DNA of 64,000 nucleotides from Amycolatopsis sp. NBC_00345. Its GTDB lineage: Bacteria > Actinomycetota > Actinomycetes > Mycobacteriales > Pseudonocardiaceae. Under the pieces are notes generated by a model, which saw only the letters and a program-made list of their open reading frames with translations, did not search any database and was not told the DNA's origin. Shown here piece after piece: positions 42,450 through 51,028 of the stretch. The translations under genes and the position numbers were made by a program. Location: contig NZ_CP107995.1 of assembly GCF_036116635.1 (NCBI RefSeq), forward strand, positions 9,610,001 to 9,674,000, in the 5' to 3' direction. Each line of letters starts with the position of its first letter. Position 1 is the first letter of the stretch.

Positions 42450-43639
42450 TGACGAGCGAAGGCCCCATCCTCCACGCCGACCTCGACGCGTTCTACGCGT
42501 CGGTCGAGCAGCGCGACGATCCCCGGCTCCGTGGCCGCCCGGTGATCGTCGGCGGCGGCGTGGTGCTGGCGGCGAGTTATGAGGCAAAGGCGTGCGGCGT
42601 GCGCACCGCGATGGGCGGGGCGCAGGCCCGGCGGCTGTGCCCGCAGGCCGTGGTGGTGCCGCCGCGGATGTCGGTCTACAGCGCGGCGAGCAAGGCCGTG
42701 TTCGAGGTCTTCCGGGACACCACGCCGGTGGTGGAGGGGCTGTCGATCGACGAGGCGTTCCTGGACGTCGGCGGGTTGCTGCGGATCGCGGGCACTCCGT
42801 CGCGCATCGCGGCGCGGCTGCGCTCGGAGGTGCTGGGCGCGGTCGGCCTGCCGATCACGGTGGGCGTCGCGCGGACGAAGTTCCTCGCGAAGGTCGCGAG
42901 CGGCGTCGCGAAGCCGGACGGGCTGCTGGTGGTGCCGCACGACCGTGAGCTGGAGTTCCTGCACCCGCTGCCGGTGGAGCGGTTGTGGGGCGTGGGGAAG
43001 GTGACGTCGGCGAAGCTGCGGGACCGGGGTATCCGCACGGTGCGCCAGGTGGCGGCGATGCCGGAGGTGGACCTGGTCTCGTTGCTGGGCCGCGGTCCGG
43101 GGCTGCACCTGCACGCGCTGGCCCGCAACCGCGATCCCCGCCCGGTCCAGCCGGGCCGCCGCCGTCGTTCGATGGGCTCCCAGCGCGCGCTCGGCCGTCG
43201 CCCCCGCACGATGGCGGAGCTGGACGAGATCCTGGTGGCCACCGTGGACCGCCTCACCCGCCGCCTGCGCACGGCGAAGCGCGTCTGCCGCACGGTCGTC
43301 CTGCGCATGCGCTTCGCGGACTTCGGCCGCGCCACGCGCTCACGGACGTTGGTGGAGGCGACCGACCACACGGAGACCATCTTGGCCGCAGCCCGCCGGC
43401 TGCTGTACGAGTCGCAGTCACTGGTGTACGACCGGGGGCTGACGTTGATCGGGCTGTCGCTGTCCAATTTGGACGGTGACGGGTCGGTGCAGCTGGTGCT
43501 CCCGTTCGGTGCGGGGGACGGGGACACGCTGGACACGACACTGGACGTGGTGCGGGACCGGTTCGGTGCTGGGGCGGTCACCCGGGCGGCGTTGCTGGGG
43601 GTCGAGGCGGGGGTGGAGGTGCCGTTGTTGCCGGAGTGA
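42443..43639 (+). CDS. dinB: DNA polymerase IV (Y family)
   Basis: A 398-residue translesion polymerase. ILHADLDAFYASVEQRDDPRL holds the first catalytic Asp, and VEGLSIDEAFLDVGGL the DE pair. GVARTKFLAKVASGVAKPDG and WGVGKVTSAKL (HhH thumb) follow, then a little-finger domain. The ATG lies within the SOS box; GTG at 42449 is an alternative start. Its protein should be made after DNA damage and cause error-prone bypass. No imuB-type neighbour is present. Confidence 0.94.
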   Translation: MFVTSEGPILHADLDAFYASVEQRDDPRLRGRPVIVGGGVVLAASYEAKACGVRTAMGGAQARRLCPQAVVVPPRMSVYSAASKAVFEVFRDTTPVVEGLSIDEAFLDVGGLLRIAGTPSRIAARLRSEVLGAVGLPITVGVARTKFLAKVASGVAKPDGLLVVPHDRELEFLHPLPVERLWGVGKVTSAKLRDRGIRTVRQVAAMPEVDLVSLLGRGPGLHLHALARNRDPRPVQPGRRRRSMGSQRALGRRPRTMAELDEILVATVDRLTRRLRTAKRVCRTVVLRMRFADFGRATRSRTLVEATDHTETILAAARRLLYESQSLVYDRGLTLIGLSLSNLDGDGSVQLVLPFGAGDGDTLDTTLDVVRDRFGAGAVTRAALLGVEAGVEVPLLPE

Positions 43640-44148
43640 GTGCTTGGTCGCTGGGTTGGGCTTGGTGCCGGATTGGGTTTGGCGCCGGGCCGGTGCTTGG
43701 TGCCGGGCTGGGTTTGCCGCCGGGCTGAGGTCGGGGTTGGGTGGACTCGGGTGCCGGGTGCCGGGTGCCGGGTGCCGGGTGCCGGGTGCCGGGTGCCGGG
43801 TGCCGGGTGCCGGGTGCCGGGTGCCGGGTGCCGGGTGCCGGGTGCCGGGTGCCGGGTGCCGGGGTGGAAGGCCTGGTGCTGAGTGGAGGGCTGGGTGCCG
43901 GGCTAAGCCGGGTGCGGGGCGGAGGGCTGGGTGGGTGTCGGGCTGGGTGCGGGGTGTCAGACAGAGGGCCGGGTGGGAGCGGAGGGTACCGGGCTGGGTG
44001 CTGGGTCGAGCCTCGATACCGGGCTGTCTGCGCACCCGGTGGAACGGAATGGCGATCATGGCAGTCGAAGTCCTGTCAGTCGGGAGTCCGGCAGGCTGAA
44101 CCTTGGTCGCCGGGAGCGGTGTTCGCCTGACCACTGTTGACCCTGACC
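43640..44148 (+). repeat. G-rich repeat region with a 16-copy 7-bp minisatellite
   Basis: GGGTGCC is repeated about 16 times without error from 43749 to 43860. Flanking sequence from about 43640 to 44050 contains degenerate GGGCTGGGTGCCGGG-like copies. Four or more evenly spaced GGG runs can form a G-quadruplex on this strand. Any of the three frames reads as a repetitive GAGCRVP-type peptide, so the open frames here are artefacts. The region holds no believable gene. Confidence 0.92.
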
Positions 44149-44200
44149 GGTGTTCGCCTGCCCAGTGACATCCCGAGTTCCGGAAGGACTGCGGCCTGCC

Positions 44201-45160
44201 TTGCTGAACGTGCACTTCACCGAAGCGGACCTGGGAAAGGTGGCCGTCGCGGAGGACGCCGACCCGATGTGGGAGCTGTTGATGAGCAGCTATCGGATCC
44301 GGCGTCCCGAGGGGGAGCCCTTTTTCGGGCGGTGGCGGCGGGGGTCGCGCTCGGCGATTCCTGACTCGGGGCGGTTGCTGATGTCCGCTGTTCCGCCGTA
44401 CGGGTACTGCCCGGACTTCCTCACGCCGCCGGAGGCCCGCACCGTCGGCGACGGGATCTCGGCGGTGCTCGAAACGCCCGAGCGGGTCCTGGCCGCCGAC
44501 GTCGCCGAGTTGGTTGCGCAGGGCACCCGCGTCCCGCCGTGGCTGCTTGGCCTCGCGGGTGGGGAAACGCGCGAGTTGCGCCGGCTGGGCACTGCGCTGC
44601 ACGACTACTACCAGCAGTGCGTCGCCCCGCATTGGGTGACGGTGCGCGGCGCCGTCGCCCGTGAACGACGGCGCCTGCAGTCGTGCCTTGACCTCGGCGG
44701 GCCCCAGTTGCTCCTGTCGACGCTCCACCCCGACGTCACCTGGAGCCCGCCGGTGCTGCGGGTGCGCTTCCCGATCGAGCAGGAACTCCACCTGAACGGC
44801 CGGGGGCTGCGGGTGCTCCCGACGTTCTTCGCCCACGGAATGCCGACGACGTACAAGGATCCGGGGCGCCCGCCGGTGCTGGCCTGCTCGATCAGCCACA
44901 CCAGCCTCCACAGCGACGCCGAGCCCGGCCCGTCGCTGGCCGCGCTGCTCGGACCGACCCGCGCCCGGGTCCTCACCGCGATCGCGATCGGCCGGTGCAA
45001 CACCAGCGCCCTGGCCGAACTGACCGGCACCCGCCTCTCCACCGCGAGCCAGCACGCGTCGGTCCTGCGCTCCAGCGGGCTGATCGTCAGCACCCGCTCC
45101 GGCAAATCCCAGGTCCACGAGATCACCCCGCTGGGACTCGGCCTGATCCAGGCGGGCTAG
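44201..45160 (+). CDS. ArsR-like winged-helix regulator with N-terminal DUF5937-type domain
   Basis: About 319 residues from TTG at 44201 (GGAAGGA upstream; LNVHFTEADLGKVAVA is the usual family start). The C-terminal 75 residues are a winged helix: LLGPTRARVLTAIAIGRCNTSALAELTGTRLSTASQHASVLRSSGLIVSTRSGKSQVHEITPLG. The N-terminal 240 residues are a conserved actinobacterial domain likely to bind a ligand. No adjacent target is clear. Confidence 0.82.
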   Translation: MLNVHFTEADLGKVAVAEDADPMWELLMSSYRIRRPEGEPFFGRWRRGSRSAIPDSGRLLMSAVPPYGYCPDFLTPPEARTVGDGISAVLETPERVLAADVAELVAQGTRVPPWLLGLAGGETRELRRLGTALHDYYQQCVAPHWVTVRGAVARERRRLQSCLDLGGPQLLLSTLHPDVTWSPPVLRVRFPIEQELHLNGRGLRVLPTFFAHGMPTTYKDPGRPPVLACSISHTSLHSDAEPGPSLAALLGPTRARVLTAIAIGRCNTSALAELTGTRLSTASQHASVLRSSGLIVSTRSGKSQVHEITPLGLGLIQAG

Positions 45161-45337
45161 GGCCGGCTTCTACGACACCGGCGAGCAGCTGTCAAGGGGT
45201 GCTTCGACCTTTCAGCCGAGCTTGAAACCAGGATTCGATCCGCGCTCAGCAGGTAAGCGGATGGCAAGCTCTGCTCAGCGCGAGTGAGGAATTCGCAGCT
45301 ATCGAGATCACATACTGCTATTTCCGGAGTTGAAAGC

Positions 45338-45724
45338 ATGAAGAAAATGACAGTGATCGGTGCGGTCGTCGCGAGCGCGGCCCTGTCGATCGCGGCCGCC
45401 GGAACGGCCTCCGCCTACGCCCCCATCCTCAGCGGGAACACCGAGCTGGTCCTCTTCGGCAGCGGCACTCACGTGAGCTCGGCCACGGTCCACAGCATCC
45501 CGGACCTCCAGGGGCCGGCCGAGTACGAATTCATCTACAGCGCAACGACTTCACCCACGAAGACGTTCACGATGATCTGCGGCGGCAGCTCGACCGGTGG
45601 CAGCTGCTCGCACAAGTTCTCGGTCAACGCCACCTACGCCAAGGGCATCGGCATCAAGAGCTGCGGCCAGATCAAGCGGGTTTCCTCCGGACAGACCTAC
45701 GGAACCCCCTGTAAGAAGTGGTGA
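45338..45724 (+). CDS. Small secreted cysteine-containing protein, unknown function
   Basis: 128 residues. A signal peptide MKKMTVIGAVVASAALSIAAAGTASAY is followed by a mature part of about 100 residues with four Cys (MICGG, GSCSH, KSCGQ, TPCKK), probably two disulfides, and many Ser/Thr/Gly. ATG at 45338 follows GGAG. No family recognised. It ends at a 12-bp hairpin. Confidence 0.75.
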   Translation: MKKMTVIGAVVASAALSIAAAGTASAYAPILSGNTELVLFGSGTHVSSATVHSIPDLQGPAEYEFIYSATTSPTKTFTMICGGSSTGGSCSHKFSVNATYAKGIGIKSCGQIKRVSSGQTYGTPCKKW

Positions 45725-45746
45725 CAATTCACCTGGCGTGAAACCG

Positions 45747-45784
45747 CCGGGACGTCGTTCGATAACAACCGGACGACGTCCCGG
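45747..45784 (+). terminator. Hairpin after the small secreted protein
   Basis: Perfect 12-bp arms CCGGGACGTCGT / ACGACGTCCCGG with a 14-base loop, 23 bases after the stop. The rest of the 300-base gap to 46026 shows no gene and must hold the next promoter. Confidence 0.7.
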
Positions 45785-46025
45785 TCACGGTATGGGCCGA
45801 ACGGCGGCGCTGACGGGGTCCGGCCGGGTCTGGGGGTCCGGCCGGGCCCGCACCACACCGTGGCCCACGACGCTGGGCTGTTCCTCCTCGATGTCGCGGT
45901 CCGGGTGACCCCGCCGAAACACGCTGTAACGAATCGTGGATCTCTGACGACGGATGGGCAGCTGTCCTTTTTCCGCACCGTCCCACAAAGTCAGAGCGGT
46001 ATCCCCCGAAAGAAACAGGGATAAC

Positions 46026-46880
46026 ATGAATCTGCGAAGACGCCGGCGAAGTATCACAATTCTGTCCATGGTGGCGGCCTCGGTCGCGCTGGTGCTCGTG
46101 ACGCCGGGGGCGGCCCTGGCCGACACCCCGACCAGCGCGATCACCGTGAGCCAGACGGCGCTGCAGCGCGGCGCGACCTTCACGGTCACCGAGACCATCT
46201 ACAACCCCGAGAACTTCACCGTCACCGGGGCCAAGCCCGCGCTCTACGGCAAGGAAGCGGCGATCACCGACGTCGCCGACATCGTCTCCTGCACCGTGCC
46301 CTGCGGCGCGCTGGGCAGCAGCTACCGCGCCGTCGTCGGGGACCTCGCCCCGCTGCAGAGCGCCACCGTCACGTTCACGCTCAAGGTCAAGGACACCGCC
46401 CCGCTCGGTACTTTGACGCTGCAGCACCAGTTCGTCGGTGACAACTACGCGTTCGACACCATCGACGGCGCCGCGCTCACCATCTCGCAGGCGGCCGGCG
46501 CGGCCGACGTCGGCTTGACGCTCGCCGCCTCGCCGGCCGGCGTGCTGACCTCGCAGCTCACCTACACGATCACCGCGGCCAACCACGGCCCGGACGCGGC
46601 CACCGGCGTCAAGCTCCAGGCAACTCTGCCGTCCGGCCTGGTGTTCTCGAAATCCTCGGCCTGCACGGCATCCGGGCGCACGGTGACCTGCACCATCGCG
46701 TCGATCCCGTCCGGCGCCTCGGCCAAGGCGAGCTTCACCACCAGCGCCGGGCTGCTCACCATCGGCAGCTTCACCACCACGGCCCAGCGCCAGCAGAGTT
46801 CACCCGCCGACTCGAACGTCGTCAACGACAAGGCTTCGCGTACCTGCGGTGCCATCACCAGCCTGCTCCTGAGCTGCTGA
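46026..46880 (+). CDS. Secreted DUF11-domain protein
   Basis: 284 residues. ATG at 46026. A signal peptide ends near ALADTP (about 31-36). Two immunoglobulin-like beta domains follow; the second, ADVGLTLAASPAGVLTSQLTYTITAANHGPDAATGVKLQATLPSGLVF with VTCTIASIPSGASA, is a clear DUF11 domain as found in cell-surface and wall proteins. No anchor such as LPXTG is seen, and the C-terminus ends in SC. Probably a surface or matrix protein; function unknown. Confidence 0.8.
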   Translation: MNLRRRRRSITILSMVAASVALVLVTPGAALADTPTSAITVSQTALQRGATFTVTETIYNPENFTVTGAKPALYGKEAAITDVADIVSCTVPCGALGSSYRAVVGDLAPLQSATVTFTLKVKDTAPLGTLTLQHQFVGDNYAFDTIDGAALTISQAAGAADVGLTLAASPAGVLTSQLTYTITAANHGPDAATGVKLQATLPSGLVFSKSSACTASGRTVTCTIASIPSGASAKASFTTSAGLLTIGSFTTTAQRQQSSPADSNVVNDKASRTCGAITSLLLSC

Positions 46881-46883
46881 CGG

Positions 46884-46980
46884 CATTGGGGCATGCGCCC
46901 CAATGCGGCATTGGTTGCGTTGGACGCACCCAATGTGGCGTTCGGTGCGTCCAACGCACCGAACGCCACATTGGGGCGCA
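46884..46980. repeat. Palindromic repeat, AATGTGGCGTTCGGTGCG family, copy 2
   Basis: A small hairpin CATTGGGGC-ATGC-GCCCCAATG (46884-46905) merges into the longer element from 46894 to 46980, closing with GAACGCCACATTGGGGCGCA. It lies between two convergent genes and can act as a bidirectional terminator. Confidence 0.88.
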
Positions 46981-47009
46981 TCGACGGACCCCGCGGGCGG
47001 CCAAGACAG

Positions 47010-48209
47010 TTATTGCTCCGAGGTGACGAGTGCGCCGGAAACTAGTGAGCGCAACCGTTCCAGCGCCGGCCGCGCGGTCGGCGCCCCGGGCCGGTCGCGC
47101 GCCGAGCGGAGGTCGCTCAGCCGGGAAAGCCCTGCGACGACCACGTCCAGCGGCGGCCCGCTCGCGGTGATCTCCGTCAGCCGGTCGGCTGGCGCCTTTT
47201 CCGCCGGGACCACGAGGAACGGCTTGACGAGCCGGTGGTGGTGATAGGTGTAGGCGGCGCCGTGCGCGCGGCAGACGGCGAGGAACAGCTCGGCGTTCTG
47301 TCGCAGCTGCGGACCGGCCCCCGATTCCGCCTCGCGCAGGAACTTGGCCAGCAGTGACTCCTCGTCGACCACGGCGCGCAGCAGCACCTGGTCCTCGGGC
47401 GCGACGTAGGCGTACTTCTCCGCGATCACGTTCTGGTAGAAGGGATCCCGCGCGTCGCAGAGGCCGAGCAGCAGGTCGATCTCGTTGATCGCGGAGAAGT
47501 CGCCGGCGTTGGCCCCGCGGTACTCGACCGCGCCGACCCGGTGCGACTTGAAGTACGGCCGGATGTTGAAGAAGAACCGCTCGACGTCCAGCGTCTTGCC
47601 GAGGGTCTGGTCGAACTGCAGCACGTCTTCCAGCGCGGACAGCGCCGTTTCCAGCAGGTACGTCGTCAGCGGATTCGAGACACCCATGGGCGGAACGCGG
47701 CGGAGCGCGTCGGCGGCCCGTTGGTAGGCGAGCACGGCAAGCCCGTTGTTCGTCAGGAAAACGGCTTCGTCCTCCAGCGACGTGAAAGTCTGGTACCGGT
47801 CCCGCACCGCCGGGTTGTACAGCGCTTGGTGCGCGAAGACGAATCGCGGCGCCACGCCCAGGGCCGAGCCCAGCAGCTGGGCCAGTGACCAGGCGGGCTC
47901 GACCGGACCGGCGGACTCGTGCCGGCGACAGGCGGCGAGATAAAAGCCCACCATGCCGAGCAGCTGGTACTTTTCCCGGGCGCCAACCGGTAACGGTCCC
48001 GCGGCGGAAACCGCGCCGATCAGCTGGCCGCCTTCGATCGCCACGGACTGTTTGATTTTCTCCAATTCGGGCCGGTGGTGGACGATTTCCCGCCGCTCGG
48101 CGAAATACGCTTCCTCGAGCACGGTGTTGTACTCGACGAACTCGTTCCTGATCCACCGGTCGAGCCGGTCCACCGCAGTCGTGCCCGTTGTAGTCCCCAC
48201 AGTCGTCAC
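47010..48209 (-). CDS. PrnB-like heme protein (DUF1864, indoleamine-dioxygenase superfamily)
   Basis: 399 residues. SLEDEAVFLTNNGLAVLAYQRAADALRRVPPMGVSNPLTTYLL, KSHRVGAVEYRGANAGDFSAINEIDLLLGLCDARDPFYQNVIAEKYAYVAPEDQ and YTYHHHRLVKPFLV resemble PrnB, the heme enzyme that rearranges 7-chlorotryptophan in pyrrolnitrin synthesis. The His cluster near residue 320 fits the axial heme ligand region. No other prn genes, such as a tryptophan halogenase, are in the window, so the substrate is unknown. Identification is from memory of the family. Confidence 0.75.
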   Translation of the reverse strand: MTTVGTTTGTTAVDRLDRWIRNEFVEYNTVLEEAYFAERREIVHHRPELEKIKQSVAIEGGQLIGAVSAAGPLPVGAREKYQLLGMVGFYLAACRRHESAGPVEPAWSLAQLLGSALGVAPRFVFAHQALYNPAVRDRYQTFTSLEDEAVFLTNNGLAVLAYQRAADALRRVPPMGVSNPLTTYLLETALSALEDVLQFDQTLGKTLDVERFFFNIRPYFKSHRVGAVEYRGANAGDFSAINEIDLLLGLCDARDPFYQNVIAEKYAYVAPEDQVLLRAVVDEESLLAKFLREAESGAGPQLRQNAELFLAVCRAHGAAYTYHHHRLVKPFLVVPAEKAPADRLTEITASGPPLDVVVAGLSRLSDLRSARDRPGAPTARPALERLRSLVSGALVTSEQ

Positions 48210-48244
48210 CGCTCCGACTCTAATCGAGTCCTACAGTGCCGTTT

Positions 48245-48335
48245 GTACTAATCCGACGGCAGCCACGGCGGAAACGGGTTTCTACGAGCAGGTCGGCTGC
48301 AGCCCGTGTCCGCCTACTTTCGGTCGGATTAGTAC
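48245..48335. repeat. 13-bp inverted repeat flanking the PrnB-like promoter region
   Basis: GTACTAATCCGAC (48245-48257) and GTCGGATTAGTAC (48323-48335) are exact inverse copies 65 bases apart. The second arm includes the stop codon of the DUF742 gene; the first lies about 36 bases upstream of the PrnB-like start. Confidence 0.75.
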
Positions 48336-48736
48336 AGCCGGTCCAGCCCGTCGAGCACGCGGTCCAGCACCACCGTGCGGGCCTCCGAGTCGTACGTGCC
48401 GACCGGCTGGTGCGCGCGCAGCAGGTCTTCCGCCAGCAGGTCCTCGACGAGCGTGCGGGTGGTGCCGAGTGGCAGGCCCAGGTGGGCGGACAGCTCCACC
48501 ACGGACATCGTGGACGCGCACAGCTCGCACACCCGCGCGTACTGCTCCCACAGCAGCCGCCGCAGCCGGTAGCCGAGATCGGTGGTCGAGACCAATGTTT
48601 CCAGTGCGAGCTGGTGCGCGCTCCGCGGCGGGATGTGGTCGGGCGCGTACGGGCGGACCGACGGCGGTTCGCCGGGGTCGGCCATCCGGTGGCGTCCCGA
48701 CGGCGACCCGCGGCCGGGGACCTCCGGCTCGGTCAC
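48329..48736 (-). CDS. DUF742 family protein, orphan conservon-type
   Basis: 135 residues. RPYAPDHI, HQLALETLVSTTD, ELCASTMSVVELSAHLGLPLGTTRTLVEDLLAEDLL match DUF742 (CvnC) proteins. These normally sit in conservons with a sensor kinase (CvnA), a roadblock protein (CvnB) and a small GTPase (CvnD). None of those partners is here, so this copy is an orphan. It has a winged-helix-like fold. It lies 119 bases upstream of the PrnB-like gene on the same strand and may regulate it. Confidence 0.85.
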   Translation of the reverse strand: MTEPEVPGRGSPSGRHRMADPGEPPSVRPYAPDHIPPRSAHQLALETLVSTTDLGYRLRRLLWEQYARVCELCASTMSVVELSAHLGLPLGTTRTLVEDLLAEDLLRAHQPVGTYDSEARTVVLDRVLDGLDRLY

Positions 48737-48894
48737 GGCGCCACCTCCTCGGGCTCAGGAGGGCAGTACAGCACCGTGCTCACACCCGTGCCAAGCGCGT
48801 ACCGCGAAACCCGTCCGAAGTGGACCCGAAAACACTTGCGGCCGGGACGAACGGGAAGAATCCCCGTCCGTGCCCGGCCGTGTCAAGGACAAAC

Positions 48895-50289
48895 TCAGGC
48901 GGCCTTCACGGCCCCCTTGTGGCCGCCGCGCAGGTCCAGTTCGATCTGCTCCAGCGTGCGGCCCTTGGTCTCCGGGACCAGCCACTTGGTGAGGGCGAAC
49001 AGCACGACGTTGATGGCCGCGAACAGGAACATCGAGCCGCCGATGCCGAGCGCGCCCGGGTCGGAGATGATCGGGAAGATCGCGCTGATGATGCCGGTCG
49101 CGGCCCACAGCACCACGCTGCTGATGCCCATGCCCGCGGAGCGGACCTTGAGCGGGAACACCTCGGCCATCATCACCCAGACCACGGCGCCCCAGCCCAG
49201 CTCGTAGCCCACCAGGTAGAGCACCATCGCGACGAGCATCAGGATGCCCTTCGTGTTGGTGTCGTGAACCAGGTAGACGACCAGCCCGGCCGCGATCAGC
49301 GTGACGACCATGATCACGTTGCCGATCAGCAGCAGCGGCTTGCGGCCCCAGCGGTCGACGACGAAGACCACCCACGCGGTGAACAGGAATTTGGTGACGC
49401 CCAGCAGCACCCCGGACAGCAGCGCCGCCTGCGTGGCGAAGCCGAGGCCGATCAGCATGGTCGGGAAGTACGCGTTCACCGCGTTGACACCGCTGAACTG
49501 CTGGCCGATGGCGAGCAGCAGCCCGACCACGAGCATCGGCCGGACCATCGGCGTGAGCAGGTCGCGGAACCGGGTCTTCGAGCTCTCGGCGTCGAGCCGG
49601 ATGACCTCGCGGATGGTGCCGATCTCTTCGTCCACGTTCACCGAGTTGCCGTGGGAGCTGATCAGGACGGACCGGGCCGCGTCCTCCTGGCCCTTGGCCA
49701 CCAGCCAGCGCGGCGTCTCGGGCAGGAAGATCAAGCCCACCAGCAGGATCACGGCGGGCACGACGGCGCCTGCGAACATCAGCCGCCAGTTGCCGGACGG
49801 GCCGAGGCCGTAACTGACCAGGAACGCGATCAGGATGCCGAGCACGATGAAGATCTGGTTCAGCGCGCCCATCGCGCCGCGCAGCCGGGCCGGCGCCAGC
49901 TCCGACAGGTAGGTCGGCACGGTGGACGAGGAGAATCCGATGCCGACGCCGATCACCAGCCGCGAGACGATGAGCAGGGCGAAGGTCGGGGAAACGCTCG
50001 CCGCCACCGTGCCGATGATGACGATGACCGCGGCCACCATGATCGTGCGGCGCCGGCCGAGCTTTTCGTTGACGCGTGAGGAGAAGATCGCGCCGACGAT
50101 CGCGCCGACGGACAGGCTGGCGGTGATCACGCCCTTGTCCCACCCGGTCAGGCTCCAGGCCTTGCCGATGAACGGCAGCACACCCGAAATGACACCGAGG
50201 TCGTATCCGAACAGGATGCCGCCGAGGGCACCGAAGAAGTACAACGTGGTCCTGTTGATGGGCCGCCGCGCCGCGGCTGTCTGTGTCAT
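48895..50289 (-). CDS. Sugar porter MFS transporter
   Basis: 464 residues, 12 helices, with the sugar porter signatures FGYDLGVISGVLPF, RLVIGVGIGFSSSTVPTYLSELAPARLRG, PETPRWLVAKG, GQQFSGVNAVNAYFPTML, DRWGRKPLL and PETKGRTLEQIE. Likely imports a hexose or pentose with protons. It is a single gene; 440 bases of upstream sequence contain its promoter. Confidence 0.92.
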   Translation of the reverse strand: MTQTAAARRPINRTTLYFFGALGGILFGYDLGVISGVLPFIGKAWSLTGWDKGVITASLSVGAIVGAIFSSRVNEKLGRRRTIMVAAVIVIIGTVAASVSPTFALLIVSRLVIGVGIGFSSSTVPTYLSELAPARLRGAMGALNQIFIVLGILIAFLVSYGLGPSGNWRLMFAGAVVPAVILLVGLIFLPETPRWLVAKGQEDAARSVLISSHGNSVNVDEEIGTIREVIRLDAESSKTRFRDLLTPMVRPMLVVGLLLAIGQQFSGVNAVNAYFPTMLIGLGFATQAALLSGVLLGVTKFLFTAWVVFVVDRWGRKPLLLIGNVIMVVTLIAAGLVVYLVHDTNTKGILMLVAMVLYLVGYELGWGAVVWVMMAEVFPLKVRSAGMGISSVVLWAATGIISAIFPIISDPGALGIGGSMFLFAAINVVLFALTKWLVPETKGRTLEQIELDLRGGHKGAVKAA

Positions 50290-50728
50290 AACCGAGCCGT
50301 CTCTTTTCTGGGGCTGGCCGGCCGGTCCGGTTCAGCTGGGGGCGGCCAGCGGAGCGGGATCGGGCGGGTGGGTCTGATGGCCGGTGATCCGGGCTTCGGC
50401 GCGCGCCGGAGTTTTCACAGCGCAGGGCTGCGAAACGGCTGGTTCCCCCGCCTGCGACGCCTTTCCTCGTCGCGGGCCGTTCAGCCGTTTTAACCGTCGG
50501 CGCGATCCGATGAACTTCGCCGTACACAGTCACACGCTGCCTACCGGCGGGCAATACACCGGCTGATAACTATTCAGTCACGTGACTAGCGTTCACATAT
50601 GTGGATGAAGTAACGGGAGGATTTCCCAGGTCAGCGGGGGGTTAACGGACAATCCGGGTTTCCGGGAACCGTGGTTACCAGGCCTTCGTCGTACGGTCGT
50701 CTTGCGGTCAGGCTGGGGGAGGAGCGCG
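50290..50728. other. Divergent intergenic region with two short palindromes
   Basis: No convincing gene. Two perfect palindromes lie near the right end: AGTCACGTGACT (50576-50587) and CACATATGTG (50594-50603), in the A/T-richest part, and are candidate regulator sites for the EspC-like operon that starts at 50729. The left part, before the sugar porter, shows no strong repeat. Confidence 0.5.
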
Positions 50729-51028
50729 ATGAGCGCCGGTTTCGAGGTGGTTCCCGCGTCGGTGGGCGAGTCGGCGGGCCGGGCGCACCGGGCCGCCGCG
50801 GCGGTGCGGCCGGTGGACCTCGCGGGGGCGCTGTCCGGCGTGGCCGCGGGCCTGCCCGGCGGCACGAGTGTCCCGGCGGCGGCGCGGCTGTCCGACGTCT
50901 GGGGCGAGGCCGTGCCGAAGTGGGCGTCGGACACCGAGGCGTACGGGGGCCAGCTCGACGAAGCCGCCCGCGGTTATCGCGGTACCGAGGACCGGGCCGG
51001 CGCCGACGTCCAGGCGGCGGCGCGATGA
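50729..51028 (+). CDS. EspC-like (DUF2580/ESX) small helical protein
   Basis: 99 residues. GGGGGAGGAG sets ATG at 50729. SAGFEVVPASVGESAGRAHRAAAAVRPV, then SVPAAARLSDVWGEAVPKWASDTEAYGGQLDEAARGYRGTEDRAG: two long helices with a W in the turn region, as in EspC/WXG100-type partners for type VII secretion. Its TGA overlaps the ATG of the next gene (ATGA), so the two are made together, as with ESX partner/substrate pairs. Confidence 0.78.
   Translation: MSAGFEVVPASVGESAGRAHRAAAAVRPVDLAGALSGVAAGLPGGTSVPAAARLSDVWGEAVPKWASDTEAYGGQLDEAARGYRGTEDRAGADVQAAAR

Noticed and set aside
43640..44140. Open frames through the GGGTGCC repeats encoding GAGCRVP-like peptides
   Set aside because: A 7-bp repeat keeps all frames open on both strands; no start site or conserved product. 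Treated as a minisatellite.
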